This document shows, one piece after another, positions 1-10,024 of a stretch of 64,000 bases of DNA. Both the position numbers and the translations under genes were made by a program. The DNA lies in contig NZ_JAENYR010000013.1 in the NCBI RefSeq assembly GCF_016841685.1, positions 1-64,000 of the forward strand, written 5' to 3'. Source of the DNA: Thiohalomonas denitrificans. Lineage in GTDB: Bacteria; Pseudomonadota; Gammaproteobacteria; Thiohalomonadales; Thiohalomonadaceae. The notes below the pieces were generated by a model. The model saw only the letters and a list, made by a program, of their open reading frames with translations, was not told the DNA's origin and did no database searches. The stretch's first letter is position 1, and every line of letters starts with the position of its first letter.

Positions 1-1582
1 CCTTGACGGCATCCATCCAGCCGCCGGCGCGTGGCAGTAGCTTGCCGCCGGCGGGGCCGATGGCGACCAGCGGGGCGCCCATGCCGAGGGAGAGGGCGAA
101 CAGGGCGGCCCCGCCCAACCAGGGGTCGCCGGTCTGACCGATGTAAATCAGCGCGCCCATCAGTGGTGGTGCCACGCACGGGCCGACGATCAGTGCCGAA
201 AGCAGCCCCATGATGGCCACCCCGGTCAGCGAACCGCCCTGCTGTCGGTTGCTGACCTCGCTCAGCTTGCTCTGCCAACGGGAGGGTAGCTGGAGTTCAT
301 AGAAGCCGAACATCGACAGTGACAGCAACACGAACACGGCCGCGAACGCGGACAGGATCCAGGGATCCTGGAAGGCAGCCTGCAGATTGGCGCCGAACAG
401 TCCGGCAATCACCCCTGCGACGGTGTAGGTCACCGCCATCGCCAGCACGTAGACCGACGACAGGGTGAATGCCTTGCGGGTGGTCAAGCTATCGCCCTGG
501 CCGACGATGATGCTCGAGAGAATCGGGATCATCGGGAACACGCAGGGGGTGAAGGCGAGCAGCAGTCCCAGCACGAAGAAGGTGCCGAGGACGAGACTGG
601 AGCTGCCGGTGGCCAGGGACTGAGCGAGACTATCCTGTTCGGAAAGCGGTTCGTCACTGGCTGGTGCGATCGGGGCCGGCTCCGCTTGTGTCGATTCCGA
701 CTCCGATGCCGTCGCTGCGCCGGCCGGCAGTTTCAGTGCCGCCTCTTTCTTCATGGGCGGATAACAGATCCCTGCATCGGCGCAGCCCTGGTATCCGGCC
801 ACCAGCGTCACATCGGTCGGTTCCAGGTTCTCGCGGTTGAGGGGAAGGCGGACTTCGGCCTCGTCATAGAAGACCTGAATGCGCCCGAAGAACTCGTCAT
901 TTTTCTCCTTGCCAGCGGGGATCCGCGGGGTACCCAGAGAAACCCCGTCGCTGTCTCGGAGTTCGAAGTTGAGTTTATCGCGGTACAGGTAATGTTCCGG
1001 CTCGATATCCCAACGGGCGACAAGCGTATTGCCATCGGTTACCTCTGTGGAAAAGACAAAGGCAACATCCGGATCGAGGACCTCGTCCTCTCCCCGGAAA
1101 CTACCGCCGCCGGCCTCGCCAAGGGTCTCGCGTGCATTGGAAGCGGCAGCTGATGCCATGGAAGCCAGGCGAACCGTCGCCTTCTGGCGATGCGGGGGAT
1201 AGCAGACCCCAAGGTCGGCACAGCCCTGAGAGCCGGCGTCGATAGTGACCGAGTCGGGAGCCCCTGCGGTGCGCTCTATGGGGATTTCGGCGCTAACCTG
1301 CCCCCGGTAGGTCTCCACCCTGCCAAAAAATTCGTCATTTTTGACCTTTCCGGGTGGGAGAATGGGTTCACCGAGGCTCACGCCTTCGGTTTCGCTCTTG
1401 AAATCGAGCTTGTCGCGATACAGATAGTAGCCATCGGCCACTTCCCAGGTGGCGCGCAGTGAATCGGGACCGGTCGCCTCCAGAGTGAACCGGAAGGCCT
1501 CTTCCGGCGCCAGCAACTCCTCCTCGGCAGGGGCAATCAGTGGCACAAGCAGTGCCAGCAGGGCAACTAAGCGACTTGTCAT
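1..1582 (-). CDS. dsbD: Thiol:disulfide interchange protein DsbD, 3' part outside the window
   Basis: DsbD carries electrons from cytoplasmic thioredoxin across the inner membrane to periplasmic disulfide isomerases and cytochrome c maturation. The frame opens at the ATG at 1582 with a hydrophobic leader (MTSRLVALLALLVPLIAPA) and stays open to the window edge. Two homologous periplasmic domains follow, roughly residues 20-130 and 155-265. Each carries the nDsbD cysteine pair, CADLGVC in the first and CADAGIC in the second, both followed by YPP. The membrane part then starts, with the signature FTPCVFPMIPIL and later VGPCVAPPLMG, the two redox cysteines of the transmembrane domain. The C-terminal thioredoxin-like domain would lie beyond position 1. 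Standard DsbD has one N-terminal domain, so the duplication is unusual. The gene lies 6 bp downstream of cutA on the same strand, the order also known from E. coli. Confidence 0.93.
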   Translation of the reverse strand, partial: MTSRLVALLALLVPLIAPAEEELLAPEEAFRFTLEATGPDSLRATWEVADGYYLYRDKLDFKSETEGVSLGEPILPPGKVKNDEFFGRVETYRGQVSAEIPIERTAGAPDSVTIDAGSQGCADLGVCYPPHRQKATVRLASMASAAASNARETLGEAGGGSFRGEDEVLDPDVAFVFSTEVTDGNTLVARWDIEPEHYLYRDKLNFELRDSDGVSLGTPRIPAGKEKNDEFFGRIQVFYDEAEVRLPLNRENLEPTDVTLVAGYQGCADAGICYPPMKKEAALKLPAGAATASESESTQAEPAPIAPASDEPLSEQDSLAQSLATGSSSLVLGTFFVLGLLLAFTPCVFPMIPILSSIIVGQGDSLTTRKAFTLSSVYVLAMAVTYTVAGVIAGLFGANLQAAFQDPWILSAFAAVFVLLSLSMFGFYELQLPSRWQSKLSEVSNRQQGGSLTGVAIMGLLSALIVGPCVAPPLMGALIYIGQTGDPWLGGAALFALSLGMGAPLVAIGPAGGKLLPRAGGWMDAVK

Positions 1583-1588
1583 TTCGTT

Positions 1589-1909
1589 CTATTTTCCGGT
1601 TTGTTCATCGATCCAGCGTAAATAACCGCCGAGTCCCGCTTCGATTGGCAGCGCGATCACCTCCGGCAACTCGTAGGGGTGGTGCTCGACAATCGCTTCT
1701 TCCAAACGGGGGTAGCGATCAGTGCGGGTCTTTATAAGAAGGACGAACTCCGTATCATTACAGACTTTGCCCTTCCATTGGTAGTATGAGCGCATGCCGG
1801 GAATCACATTGACGCACGCGGCAAACCGATGTTCGACCAGATAGGCGGCCAAATCGTCGGCCGAACTCTGGTCGGGACAGGTGGTAATGACCAAGCGGTA
1901 TTCACTCAT
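1589..1909 (-). CDS. cutA: Divalent-cation tolerance protein CutA
   Basis: This is a small trimeric CutA1-family protein, linked in E. coli to copper and divalent cation tolerance; its molecular role is still unclear. The protein (106 aa from the chosen start) shows the family pattern: LVITTCPDQ near the N-terminus, AACVNVIPG, the YYQWKGK stretch, LLIKT, and HPYELPEVIALP. The frame opens further upstream at 1957, but the internal ATG at 1909 (MSEYRLVITT) gives the usual family length. The stop is 6 bp before the dsbD start, so the two are probably co-transcribed. fxsA is divergent. Confidence 0.93.
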   Translation of the reverse strand: MSEYRLVITTCPDQSSADDLAAYLVEHRFAACVNVIPGMRSYYQWKGKVCNDTEFVLLIKTRTDRYPRLEEAIVEHHPYELPEVIALPIEAGLGGYLRWIDEQTGK

Positions 1910-2020
1910 AGGCTTCGAAGATAACGGATTGGGCGTTTTCAGGTAAAGTGTTGTCAAACCCGTGTATACTGACAGCTCCGTCGACCAAACATTCTATATC
2001 CCCCCGAACGGAAGATTGGC

Positions 2021-2452
2021 GTGTTCCGAATCCTGTTTTTGCTGTTCCTCTCCATTCCCCTGATCGAGATCTACATCCTGATTAAGGTGGGCAGTGCGCT
2101 TGGGGCTCCGTTGACCATCTTCCTGGTGGTGTTCACGGCGGCGCTGGGCGCACTGTTGCTGCGTTTTCAGGGGATCTATACGCTGCAGCGGGCGCGGATG
2201 GCGATCAACCGCGGAGAACTGCCCACTATTGCCATGCTCGAGGGCGTCGTGCTGGTGATCGCCGGGGCGCTGCTGCTGACCCCCGGCTTCTTTACGGATG
2301 CCATCGGGTTCTTGGCCCTGGTGCCGCCGCTTCGCCGTAAATTGATCTGGAAGATCATCGAGCGCGGGATGTTCGGGCCACCCGGCAGCGGGCCCGACCA
2401 CCGTGAGCGCGGTCCTCGCACGATTGAAGGTGATTTCCGCCGAGACGATTGA
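2021..2452 (+). CDS. fxsA: FxsA family membrane protein
   Basis: This is a 143-aa inner-membrane protein of the FxsA family. E. coli FxsA, when overproduced, relieves exclusion of phage T7 by the F plasmid; its normal role is unknown. The sequence starts with a hydrophobic helix containing PLIEIYILIKVG and continues with further membrane helices (TIFLVVFTAALGALLL and VLVIAGALLLTPGFFTD). It ends with a charged tail rich in R, D and G. The start is GTG at 2021 behind a weak GGAAGA; no better start precedes the PLIE helix. It lies next to groESL as in several gammaproteobacteria. Confidence 0.88.
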   Translation: MFRILFLLFLSIPLIEIYILIKVGSALGAPLTIFLVVFTAALGALLLRFQGIYTLQRARMAINRGELPTIAMLEGVVLVIAGALLLTPGFFTDAIGFLALVPPLRRKLIWKIIERGMFGPPGSGPDHRERGPRTIEGDFRRDD

Positions 2453-2511
2453 TTTTCCTCGAGTTTTCCCCTCCTGGTCGACGCCATCTTCACTGATCCG
2501 AACACACTAAC

Positions 2512-2530
2512 CTATTCTCGGACAGGCTCC
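2512..2530. repeat. Solo arm of the AGGAGCCTGTCCGAGAATAG repeat
   Basis: The 19 bases CTATTCTCGGACAGGCTCC match the right end of the MITE-like element seen complete at 30695-30858. No left arm is visible, so this is a remnant or a solo end. It lies about 85 bp upstream of the groESL -35 box. Confidence 0.6.
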
Positions 2531-2613
2531 GCAAAGAGACTGATACGGTGGGTTTTTAAATGAATTTTCCGAAACCTTCGGGCTAACTGCGGCTATATTT
2601 TTTCTGTCGTCCC

Positions 2614-2641
2614 TTGACTCTCAGCAATGTGGACATATTAT
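2614..2641 (+). promoter_or_regulatory. Sigma-70-type promoter of groESL
   Basis: TTGACT at 2614-2619 and TATTAT at 2636-2641 are separated by 16 bp. The -10 box ends at the first base of the CIRCE operator, a layout in which HrcA binding would block initiation directly. A sigma-32-type promoter was not obvious by eye. Confidence 0.7.
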
Positions 2642-2667
2642 TAGCACTCAACCGGGGTGAGTGCTAA
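2641..2667. promoter_or_regulatory. CIRCE operator (HrcA binding site)
   Basis: TTAGCACTC, a 9-bp spacer and GAGTGCTAA form the perfect CIRCE consensus inverted repeat. It is located 67 bp upstream of groES. It implies that the genome encodes HrcA, which is not in the window. Confidence 0.95.
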
Positions 2668-2734
2668 CAGCGCCACACCCGGTCACTTGTTTAGGCTCTC
2701 AATTTCAAAAATTGCTTAGGAGAGAGGAAGAATA

Positions 2735-3022
2735 ATGAGCATTCGTCCTTTGCATGATCGTGTTCTCGTCCGTCGTATGGAAGAGGAACGCACCACGTCC
2801 GGCGGTATAGTGATTCCGGACAGCGCCGCTGAAAAACCGAATCGTGGCGAAGTACTGGCTGTGGGCAACGGTAAGGTTAACGACAAGGGCGATGTGCGCC
2901 CCCTCGACGTCAAGGAGGGCGACACCGTCCTGTTCGGCCAGTACGCCGGCCAGAAGATCAAGCATGAAGGTGAAGACCTGCTGATCATGAGTGAGGACGA
3001 CATCCTGGCGATCCTCGACTGA
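2735..3022 (+). CDS. groES: Co-chaperonin GroES
   Basis: GroES is the heptameric lid of the GroEL folding chamber in the cytoplasm. The 95-aa product has normal length, the start [14 protein letters not shown], the mobile loop region around residues 16-32 (TTSGGIVIP) and the ending [15 protein letters not shown]. An AGGAGAGAGGAAG ribosome binding site precedes the ATG. It is the first gene of the groESL operon, under the CIRCE operator, and is followed after 65 bp by groEL. Confidence 0.98.
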   Translation: MSIRPLHDRVLVRRMEEERTTSGGIVIPDSAAEKPNRGEVLAVGNGKVNDKGDVRPLDVKEGDTVLFGQYAGQKIKHEGEDLLIMSEDDILAILD

Positions 3023-3081
3023 GCGAGCGCCACGTCTTCTCTATCGATAATCAGGTTTTTCCAGGAACAGTCGAGAGGTAA

Positions 3082-4740
<1,659 letters not shown>

Positions 4741-4769
4741 GCCCTGCGCTCCAACGCAGTCGCTGATTG

Positions 4770-4807
4770 AAAAAGCCCCGCCGGGTTTGCCCGGCGGGGC
4801 TTTTTTA
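4770..4807 (+). terminator. Rho-independent terminator of groESL
   Basis: A long GC stem, AAAAAGCCCCGCCGGG with its complement CCCGGCGGGGCTTTTTT, has a TTTG loop and ends in a T run. It begins 30 bp after the groEL stop. Confidence 0.93.
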
Positions 4808-4943
4808 TGGAGTTGGTAACCACGGTGGACAGGGCGCGCGGGGGCGTTCTGGAAACGAAACTACGGGTGCGGACACAAAAAGCGAGGTTCCTCTCTCTCT
4901 CCTCTTGGTCCAAATCCCCTAATTTCCACTCTATCCTTCCGTT

Positions 4944-5579
4944 ATGGCCAATAAACCGCAAATGTCTGCCGTGCCGTTTGTGCCCGAGACCCGTGATTTG
5001 GGTCGGCTCAGGGCTGCCGTGGCAGAGTGCCGGGGTTGTCCCCTGTACGAGAGCGCCACTCAGGCGGTGTTCGGTGAAGGTCCGGAATCGGCCGAGGTCG
5101 TATTCCTGGGTGAGAAGCCCGGGGACAAGGAGGACCGGACCGGGAAGCCGTTTGTGGGTCCGGCGGGCCGTCTGCTGGACAAGGGCCTGCAGGCCGCTGG
5201 TATTCCCCGCGACAAGGCCTACGTCACCAATGCCGTGAAACACTTCAAATGGGAGTCCCAGGGTGGACGTCGCTTGCACAAGAAGCCCAGTGAACGCGAG
5301 ATCGCCGCCTGCCGGTCCTGGCTGCAGGCGGAAATGGCCGCCTTGCAAGCGAAAGTCCTGGTGTGTCTGGGGGCGAGTGCCGCCGTTTCGGCCTTCGGAC
5401 GCCACGTTCGCCTCATGGACCTTCGCAGTACCTTTTCCTCCACTGATCTGGCCGATACCACATTCGTGACCGTCCACCCTTCCGCGCTGCTGCGCATCCC
5501 CGATCCCGACCAGCGTCACCAGGAAACCGACAGTTTCATTGCCGATCTGCGTCGCGTGGCGGAACGGCTGGGTTATTAG
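4944..5579 (+). CDS. UdgX-type uracil-DNA glycosylase / uracil-DNA cross-linking protein
   Basis: This is a 211-aa member of the uracil-DNA glycosylase superfamily with an iron-sulfur cluster. Family-4 features are CRGC (C29, C32), two further cysteines at C123 and C141, and the motifs GEKPGDKED, GKPFVGPAGR and HPSALLR. The insert GGRRLHKKPS around residues 107-116 matches the basic KRRIH loop that defines UdgX. In mycobacterial UdgX the loop histidine forms a covalent bond to the sugar after uracil excision; H112 is its counterpart here. The acidic GEKPGDKED motif is also typical of UdgX. It is a single gene downstream of groESL, separated from it by a terminator. A plain family-4 UDG is the alternative. 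Confidence 0.88.
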   Translation: MANKPQMSAVPFVPETRDLGRLRAAVAECRGCPLYESATQAVFGEGPESAEVVFLGEKPGDKEDRTGKPFVGPAGRLLDKGLQAAGIPRDKAYVTNAVKHFKWESQGGRRLHKKPSEREIAACRSWLQAEMAALQAKVLVCLGASAAVSAFGRHVRLMDLRSTFSSTDLADTTFVTVHPSALLRIPDPDQRHQETDSFIADLRRVAERLGY

Positions 5580-5601
5580 TCACACACTGGCGGAATGACG
5601 G

Positions 5602-5666
5602 TTAACCACTGAGAATATAGAGGACCCCTCGCGAGAGGTTGCAGCCTCTGTGCTCTCAGTGGTTAA
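5602..5666. repeat. Inverted repeat with TTAACCACTGAGA arms
   Basis: TTAACCACTGAGA at 5602-5614 and its exact complement at 5654-5666 enclose a 39-bp middle that is itself partly self-complementary (TAGAGG and CCTCTG). It fills the gap between the UdgX gene and glnE and may belong to the same broad class as the CGCAAAGGCGCAAAG repeats, which also end in TTAA. Confidence 0.7.
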
Positions 5667-5764
5667 ACTTATGTACCCGTGGTTAGCAGCTGGCTGCTGT
5701 TCCCCGCCCCGGAACCGCTCTTCGCCTGTTACAATCAGATTTTTTCGGCCCGACGGTGTGAGCG

Positions 5765-8650
5765 GTGAGCAAGGTCAATACATCCTCGATGAAAAGGCTT
5801 CTGGAGGGGTTTGCGGAGCCAATCTGCGAACGGGTCCTGACCCACTGGCGCAATTATCTGGAGTGCGCGGACGAACCGGTTGAGCCGTCAACGGAAATGG
5901 CAAAGGTATGGGCGTTCAGCGATTTCGTCGCACAGAGCTGCAGCCGGAATCCCGCCTTGTTAAAAACGCTGCTGAGCAGTGGTGATCTGGAGCGGGCCTA
6001 TAAGGAAGGCGAGCTTGGCCAGCGACTCGATGCGGCTCTTGACGGAGTTTCGGACGAGAGCGATCTGGGCGGACGTCTGCGCCGGTTCCGGCGGCTGGAG
6101 ATGGTACGCATCGCCTGGCGTGATCTGGCCGGCCGTGCCGAGCTCGTTGAGGTGACCGCCGATCTCTCCGCTCTGGCGGAGGCCTGCATCGGCGGCGCCC
6201 TTGCCCGGCTTTACCACTGGCAATGCCAACAGAGAGGCACTCCCTACGGATCGGACGACCGACCACAGCAGCTGGTGGTATTGGGGATGGGAAAGCTGGG
6301 TGCCGGGGAGCTCAATTTCTCCTCGGATGTCGACCTTATCTTCGCCTATCCGGAGGAGGGCGAAACCCGGGGCGGCCGCCGCAGCATCTCCAACCAGGAA
6401 TTCTTCGTGCGCCTCGGCCAGCAGCTCATTACCGCCCTGGATCGCCCCACGGCCGAGGGGTTCGTCTTCCGGGTCGATATGCGCCTGCGCCCCTTTGGGG
6501 GCTCCAGCGCGTTGGCCCTCAGTTTCGACGCGATGGAGGCCTACTACCAGGCCCACGGCCGGGAGTGGGAGCGTTATGCCATGATCAAGGCCAGGCCGGT
6601 GGCCGGGGACCGGCAAGCCGGTGATGAACTGATGGCGCTGCTCAAACCCTTCGTGTTCCGCCGCTATGTCGACTACGGTGCTTTCGAATCCTTGCGCGAC
6701 ATGAAAGCGATGATCGAACGGGAGGTGAAGCGCAAGGGGTTGGAAAATAACGTCAAGCTGGGAGCGGGTGGTATCCGCGAAGTGGAATTCATCGGCCAGG
6801 CCTTTCAGTTGATCCGGGGTGGTCGCGAGCCCACTCTTCAATCTCGACCAATACTCACGGTGCTCGAGGCCCTGCGCGGCTTTCAGCTGCTGCCGGAGTT
6901 CGCCGTCGAGGAGCTGGTCGACGCCTATATCTTTCTGCGCAATGCCGAGCACCGCCTGCAGGAATTCGCTGATCAGCAGACCCATGATTTGCCGGAAGAC
7001 GAAGTCGACCGGCTGCGGATGGCGTTAGCCATGGGCTACGCCGACTGGCCTGTTTTCGAAACCGACCTGCGCCAGCATATGCGCCGCGTTCACGAACATT
7101 TTGATCAAGTCTTCGCTGCCCCTCAGCGGGAGCACGCCGAAAGTGACGTGTTGGATACCAAGGGTGTGTGGGTGGCGACGCAGGATGACGAGCAGGCACG
7201 GGATACGCTGGAAAAGCTCGGGTTTAGCGAGCCGGAGAAGGCGCTCGATGCGCTGGCCGATCTCCGTGAATCACATAGCTATCGCGCACTGTCGGCCCAC
7301 GGCAAGGAACGCATGGATCGGCTGATGCCGCTGTTGATTGGGGCCGTCGGGGCGACCGACGAGCCTGAGACGACCCTTGGGCGGTTGCTCAGCCTGATTA
7401 GTGCCGTTGCGCGGCGTACCGCCTATCTGGCGCTGCTGGTCGAGAACCCCATGGCACTTTCGCAGTTGGTGAAGCTTTGTGCCGCCAGCTCCTGGATTGG
7501 CCGGCTGCTGGAGAAGCATCCACAGCTGCTCGATGAGCTTCTCGACCCGCGCACGCTGTATGTGCCGCCCGGACGCGATGAGATGACGAATGAGCTGCGT
7601 CAGCGGCTCATCCGTATCCCGCCGGACGATTTGGAGCAGCAGATGGATGCCCTGCGCCACTTCAAACAGGCGATCCTCCTGCGCGTGGCCGCCGCGGACG
7701 TCTCCGGAGCTGTGCCGCTGATGGTGGTGTCGGACCACCTGACCGCGATGGCCGAGGTCATCCTCGATGAGGTCCTGGAACTGGCCTGGGGGCATATGGT
7801 GAATCGTCATGGCCGTCCCCAGTGCGGTGACGAACTCGCCTGTGACAAAGGGTTTGCCATTATCGCCTATGGCAAGATGGGAGGCATCGAGCTCGGCTAC
7901 GGCTCCGACCTGGACCTGGTTTTCATACACAGCGGTGCCAGTGAAGGGCGTGCCACCGATGGTGCGAAATCGGTGGATAATGCCGTTTTCTATGCCCGTC
8001 TGGCCCAGCGCGTCGTGCATCTGCTGACTACCCGCACCGCGGCAGGTGAACTCTATGAGGTGGACGTGCGTCTGCGCCCGAATGGTGCTTCGGGGCTTTT
8101 GGTGACCAGCGTGCAGGCGTTCGCGGATTATCAGCGCGAGCAGGCCTGGACCTGGGAACATCAGGCTCTGGTTCGTGCTCGGCCGGTGGCGGGAGACCCC
8201 GGTATCGCCGAGCGTTTTCGGGTCGTGCGTGCCGAGGTGGTGAGTCGGAAACGGAACGCCGGGAAGTTGCGGCAGGAAGTCCGGGAGATGCGCGAAAAGA
8301 TGCGCGCCAGTCTCGCCAAAGGTGGAAGCAACGGTTTCGACCTGAAGCAGGACCGGGGCGGTATCGCCGATATCGAATTTATGGTGCAATATGCCGTTCT
8401 GGCTTGGGCTTACACATATCCCGACCTCGTCGAATTCACCGACAACATCCGCCTGCTCGAGCGGCTTGGCGAACGGGATCTGATTCCGGCGGCCGAAGTC
8501 ACCCTGCTGACTGACGCCTTTCGGGCCTACCGGGCGCGCGTGCACCAGTTGACGCTACAGGACCGGCCTGCGGTGGTGGGAGCCGACGAGTTTGCCGACT
8601 ACCGCGACGGTGTAGTTCGTATTTGGCAGGAGTTGATGGAACCGGGCTGA
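5765..8650 (+). CDS. glnE: Bifunctional glutamine synthetase adenylyltransferase/adenylyl-removing enzyme GlnE
   Basis: GlnE adds AMP to, and removes AMP from, a tyrosine of glutamine synthetase in response to PII and glutamine, thereby tuning nitrogen assimilation. The 961-aa product has normal length and two nucleotidyltransferase-like halves. The N-terminal (de-adenylylating) domain has VLGMGKLGAGELNFSSDVDL near residues 175-190. The C-terminal domain has AYGKMGGIELGYGSDLDLVF near residues 703-720. The start is a GTG at 5765; downstream ATGs exist but would shorten the conserved N-terminus. It stands alone between two repeat-containing gaps. Confidence 0.96.
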   Translation: MSKVNTSSMKRLLEGFAEPICERVLTHWRNYLECADEPVEPSTEMAKVWAFSDFVAQSCSRNPALLKTLLSSGDLERAYKEGELGQRLDAALDGVSDESDLGGRLRRFRRLEMVRIAWRDLAGRAELVEVTADLSALAEACIGGALARLYHWQCQQRGTPYGSDDRPQQLVVLGMGKLGAGELNFSSDVDLIFAYPEEGETRGGRRSISNQEFFVRLGQQLITALDRPTAEGFVFRVDMRLRPFGGSSALALSFDAMEAYYQAHGREWERYAMIKARPVAGDRQAGDELMALLKPFVFRRYVDYGAFESLRDMKAMIEREVKRKGLENNVKLGAGGIREVEFIGQAFQLIRGGREPTLQSRPILTVLEALRGFQLLPEFAVEELVDAYIFLRNAEHRLQEFADQQTHDLPEDEVDRLRMALAMGYADWPVFETDLRQHMRRVHEHFDQVFAAPQREHAESDVLDTKGVWVATQDDEQARDTLEKLGFSEPEKALDALADLRESHSYRALSAHGKERMDRLMPLLIGAVGATDEPETTLGRLLSLISAVARRTAYLALLVENPMALSQLVKLCAASSWIGRLLEKHPQLLDELLDPRTLYVPPGRDEMTNELRQRLIRIPPDDLEQQMDALRHFKQAILLRVAAADVSGAVPLMVVSDHLTAMAEVILDEVLELAWGHMVNRHGRPQCGDELACDKGFAIIAYGKMGGIELGYGSDLDLVFIHSGASEGRATDGAKSVDNAVFYARLAQRVVHLLTTRTAAGELYEVDVRLRPNGASGLLVTSVQAFADYQREQAWTWEHQALVRARPVAGDPGIAERFRVVRAEVVSRKRNAGKLRQEVREMREKMRASLAKGGSNGFDLKQDRGGIADIEFMVQYAVLAWAYTYPDLVEFTDNIRLLERLGERDLIPAAEVTLLTDAFRAYRARVHQLTLQDRPAVVGADEFADYRDGVVRIWQELMEPG

Positions 8651-8664
8651 TTTCAGTGAATTTC

Positions 8665-8817
8665 TAACCGCACAGGCGCAACGAGCGCAAAGAAATCCGG
8701 ATAAAGGCTGGTTGCCGGGGCAAACAGCATAGGAGCGGCGCTGCCCGGCAAGATTCCAGGTCGCATCCGGAAAACCGCGTTAGCGAATCCTTAGCGCTCT
8801 TTGCGTCTTTGCGGTTA
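8665..8817. repeat. Inverted-repeat element with GCGCAAAGACGCAAAG-type arms
   Basis: The left arm at 8665-8692 (TAACCGCACAGGCGCAACGA...) and the right arm at 8794-8817 (GCGCTCTTTGCGTCTTTGCG...) are imperfect complements around about 100 bp of unique DNA. Related arms occur at 10025/10424, 36458/36635 and, as a single copy, 38270. It fills most of the glnE-ilvE gap. Confidence 0.7.
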
Positions 8818-8860
8818 ATACACCCTATCGAGAAACTGCTGCACCGAGGAGAACGAGACA

Positions 8861-9784
8861 ATGTCGATGGATGACCGCGACGGTGTCATCTGGTTTGACG
8901 GGGAGATGGTCCCCTGGCGGGACGCCCGGACACATGTACTGACCCACACACTTCATTATGGTATGGGTGTTTTCGAAGGGGTCCGTGCCTATAAAGGCGA
9001 CCAGGGCACGGCGATTTTTCGTCTGCAGGATCACACCGACCGGTTGTTCCGCTCGGCGCATATCCTCAACATGCCCATGCCCTATGACAAGGTCACCATC
9101 AACGAAGCCCAGCGGGCAGCGGTGCGTGAGAATGAACTCGAATCCGCCTATCTTCGCCCTATGGCCTTTTACGGTTCCGAGGGGATGGGCCTGCGCGCCG
9201 ACAACCTCAAGGTGCACGTGATTGTGGCGGCCTGGTCCTGGGGATCCTATCTGGGCAAGGAGGGTATGGAGAAGGGGATCCGCATCCGTACCTCCTCGTA
9301 CACCCGGCACCACGTGAACATTACCATGTGCAAGGCCAAGGCGAATGGCAATTATATGAACTCCATGCTGGCGCTGCAGGAAGCCCTGGCGTGCGGTTAT
9401 GACGAGGCCATGCTGCTGGACAACGAAGGCTATGTGGCGGAAGGTTCGGGAGAAAATATCTTCATCATCCGCAACGGCGTGATTTACACCCCGGATCTGA
9501 CCTCGGCCCTGGAGGGTATTACCCGCGATACCATCGTTCAGCTGGCGGCCGAAATCGGCGTCGAGGTCCGCGAAAAGCGCATTACCCGTGATGAAGTGTA
9601 CATTGCCGACGAGGCCTTCTTCAGCGGTACCGCCGCCGAGGTGACCCCGATCCGGGAGGTGGACAACCGCGCCATCGGTGAAGGCCATCGCGGCCCCATT
9701 ACCGAGCGTTTGCAGAGCATGTACTTCGACCAGGTGCTCGGGCGGCGCAACAGCCATCCGGAATGGCTGACCTACGTGCGATAG
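8861..9784 (+). CDS. ilvE: Branched-chain amino acid aminotransferase
   Basis: This is a class IV PLP-dependent aminotransferase performing the last step of leucine, isoleucine and valine synthesis. It is 307 aa, the usual IlvE length. The PLP lysine is K160 in KAKANGNYM. Other family marks are THTLHYGMGVFEGVRAY near residue 27, the RHHVNI substrate region, GYVAEGSGENIF and ALEGITRDTI. A GAGGAGAACGAG stretch precedes the ATG. The zinc-finger gene follows after 17 bp, probably in the same transcript. Confidence 0.96.
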   Translation: MSMDDRDGVIWFDGEMVPWRDARTHVLTHTLHYGMGVFEGVRAYKGDQGTAIFRLQDHTDRLFRSAHILNMPMPYDKVTINEAQRAAVRENELESAYLRPMAFYGSEGMGLRADNLKVHVIVAAWSWGSYLGKEGMEKGIRIRTSSYTRHHVNITMCKAKANGNYMNSMLALQEALACGYDEAMLLDNEGYVAEGSGENIFIIRNGVIYTPDLTSALEGITRDTIVQLAAEIGVEVREKRITRDEVYIADEAFFSGTAAEVTPIREVDNRAIGEGHRGPITERLQSMYFDQVLGRRNSHPEWLTYVR

Positions 9785-9801
9785 AACAGAGGGAACCATC
9801 T

Positions 9802-10014
9802 ATGAGCTCTGCCCCGCTTGAGCAGCAACGGACACTGAAAACCTCGAACACCGAAAACTTCTATGAGGTGACCGAGGCGGATCTGCCGGTGCATTGCCCG
9901 ATGGAGGGTACCACCTTGTGGAATTCCCATCCGCAGGTCTACCTGCCTCTCGAGGAGGCGGGCGAAGCGCGTTGCCCCTATTGTGGCGCCGTTTACCGAC
10001 TGAAGCGTGATTAG
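9802..10014 (+). CDS. Zinc-finger protein, zf-CHCC family
   Basis: This 70-aa protein resembles the NDUFS6-type CHCC zinc-finger family. The likely metal ligands are C and H in LPVHCP, NSHP and the CPYCG knuckle near the C-terminus. The frame extends upstream into the end of ilvE, but the ATG at 9802 has a GAGGGAA ribosome binding site at good spacing. Small CHCC proteins are commonly found beside ilvE in proteobacteria; no precise role is established for them. Confidence 0.85.
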   Translation: MSSAPLEQQRTLKTSNTENFYEVTEADLPVHCPMEGTTLWNSHPQVYLPLEEAGEARCPYCGAVYRLKRD

Positions 10015-10024
10015 CTTTGGGTTT

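Noticed and set aside
1910-2020. Promoter boxes between cutA and fxsA (TTGTCA, TATACT and a minus-strand TTGACA)
   Set aside because: Spacings of the visible boxes are wrong for a standard promoter on either strand, so no call was made.
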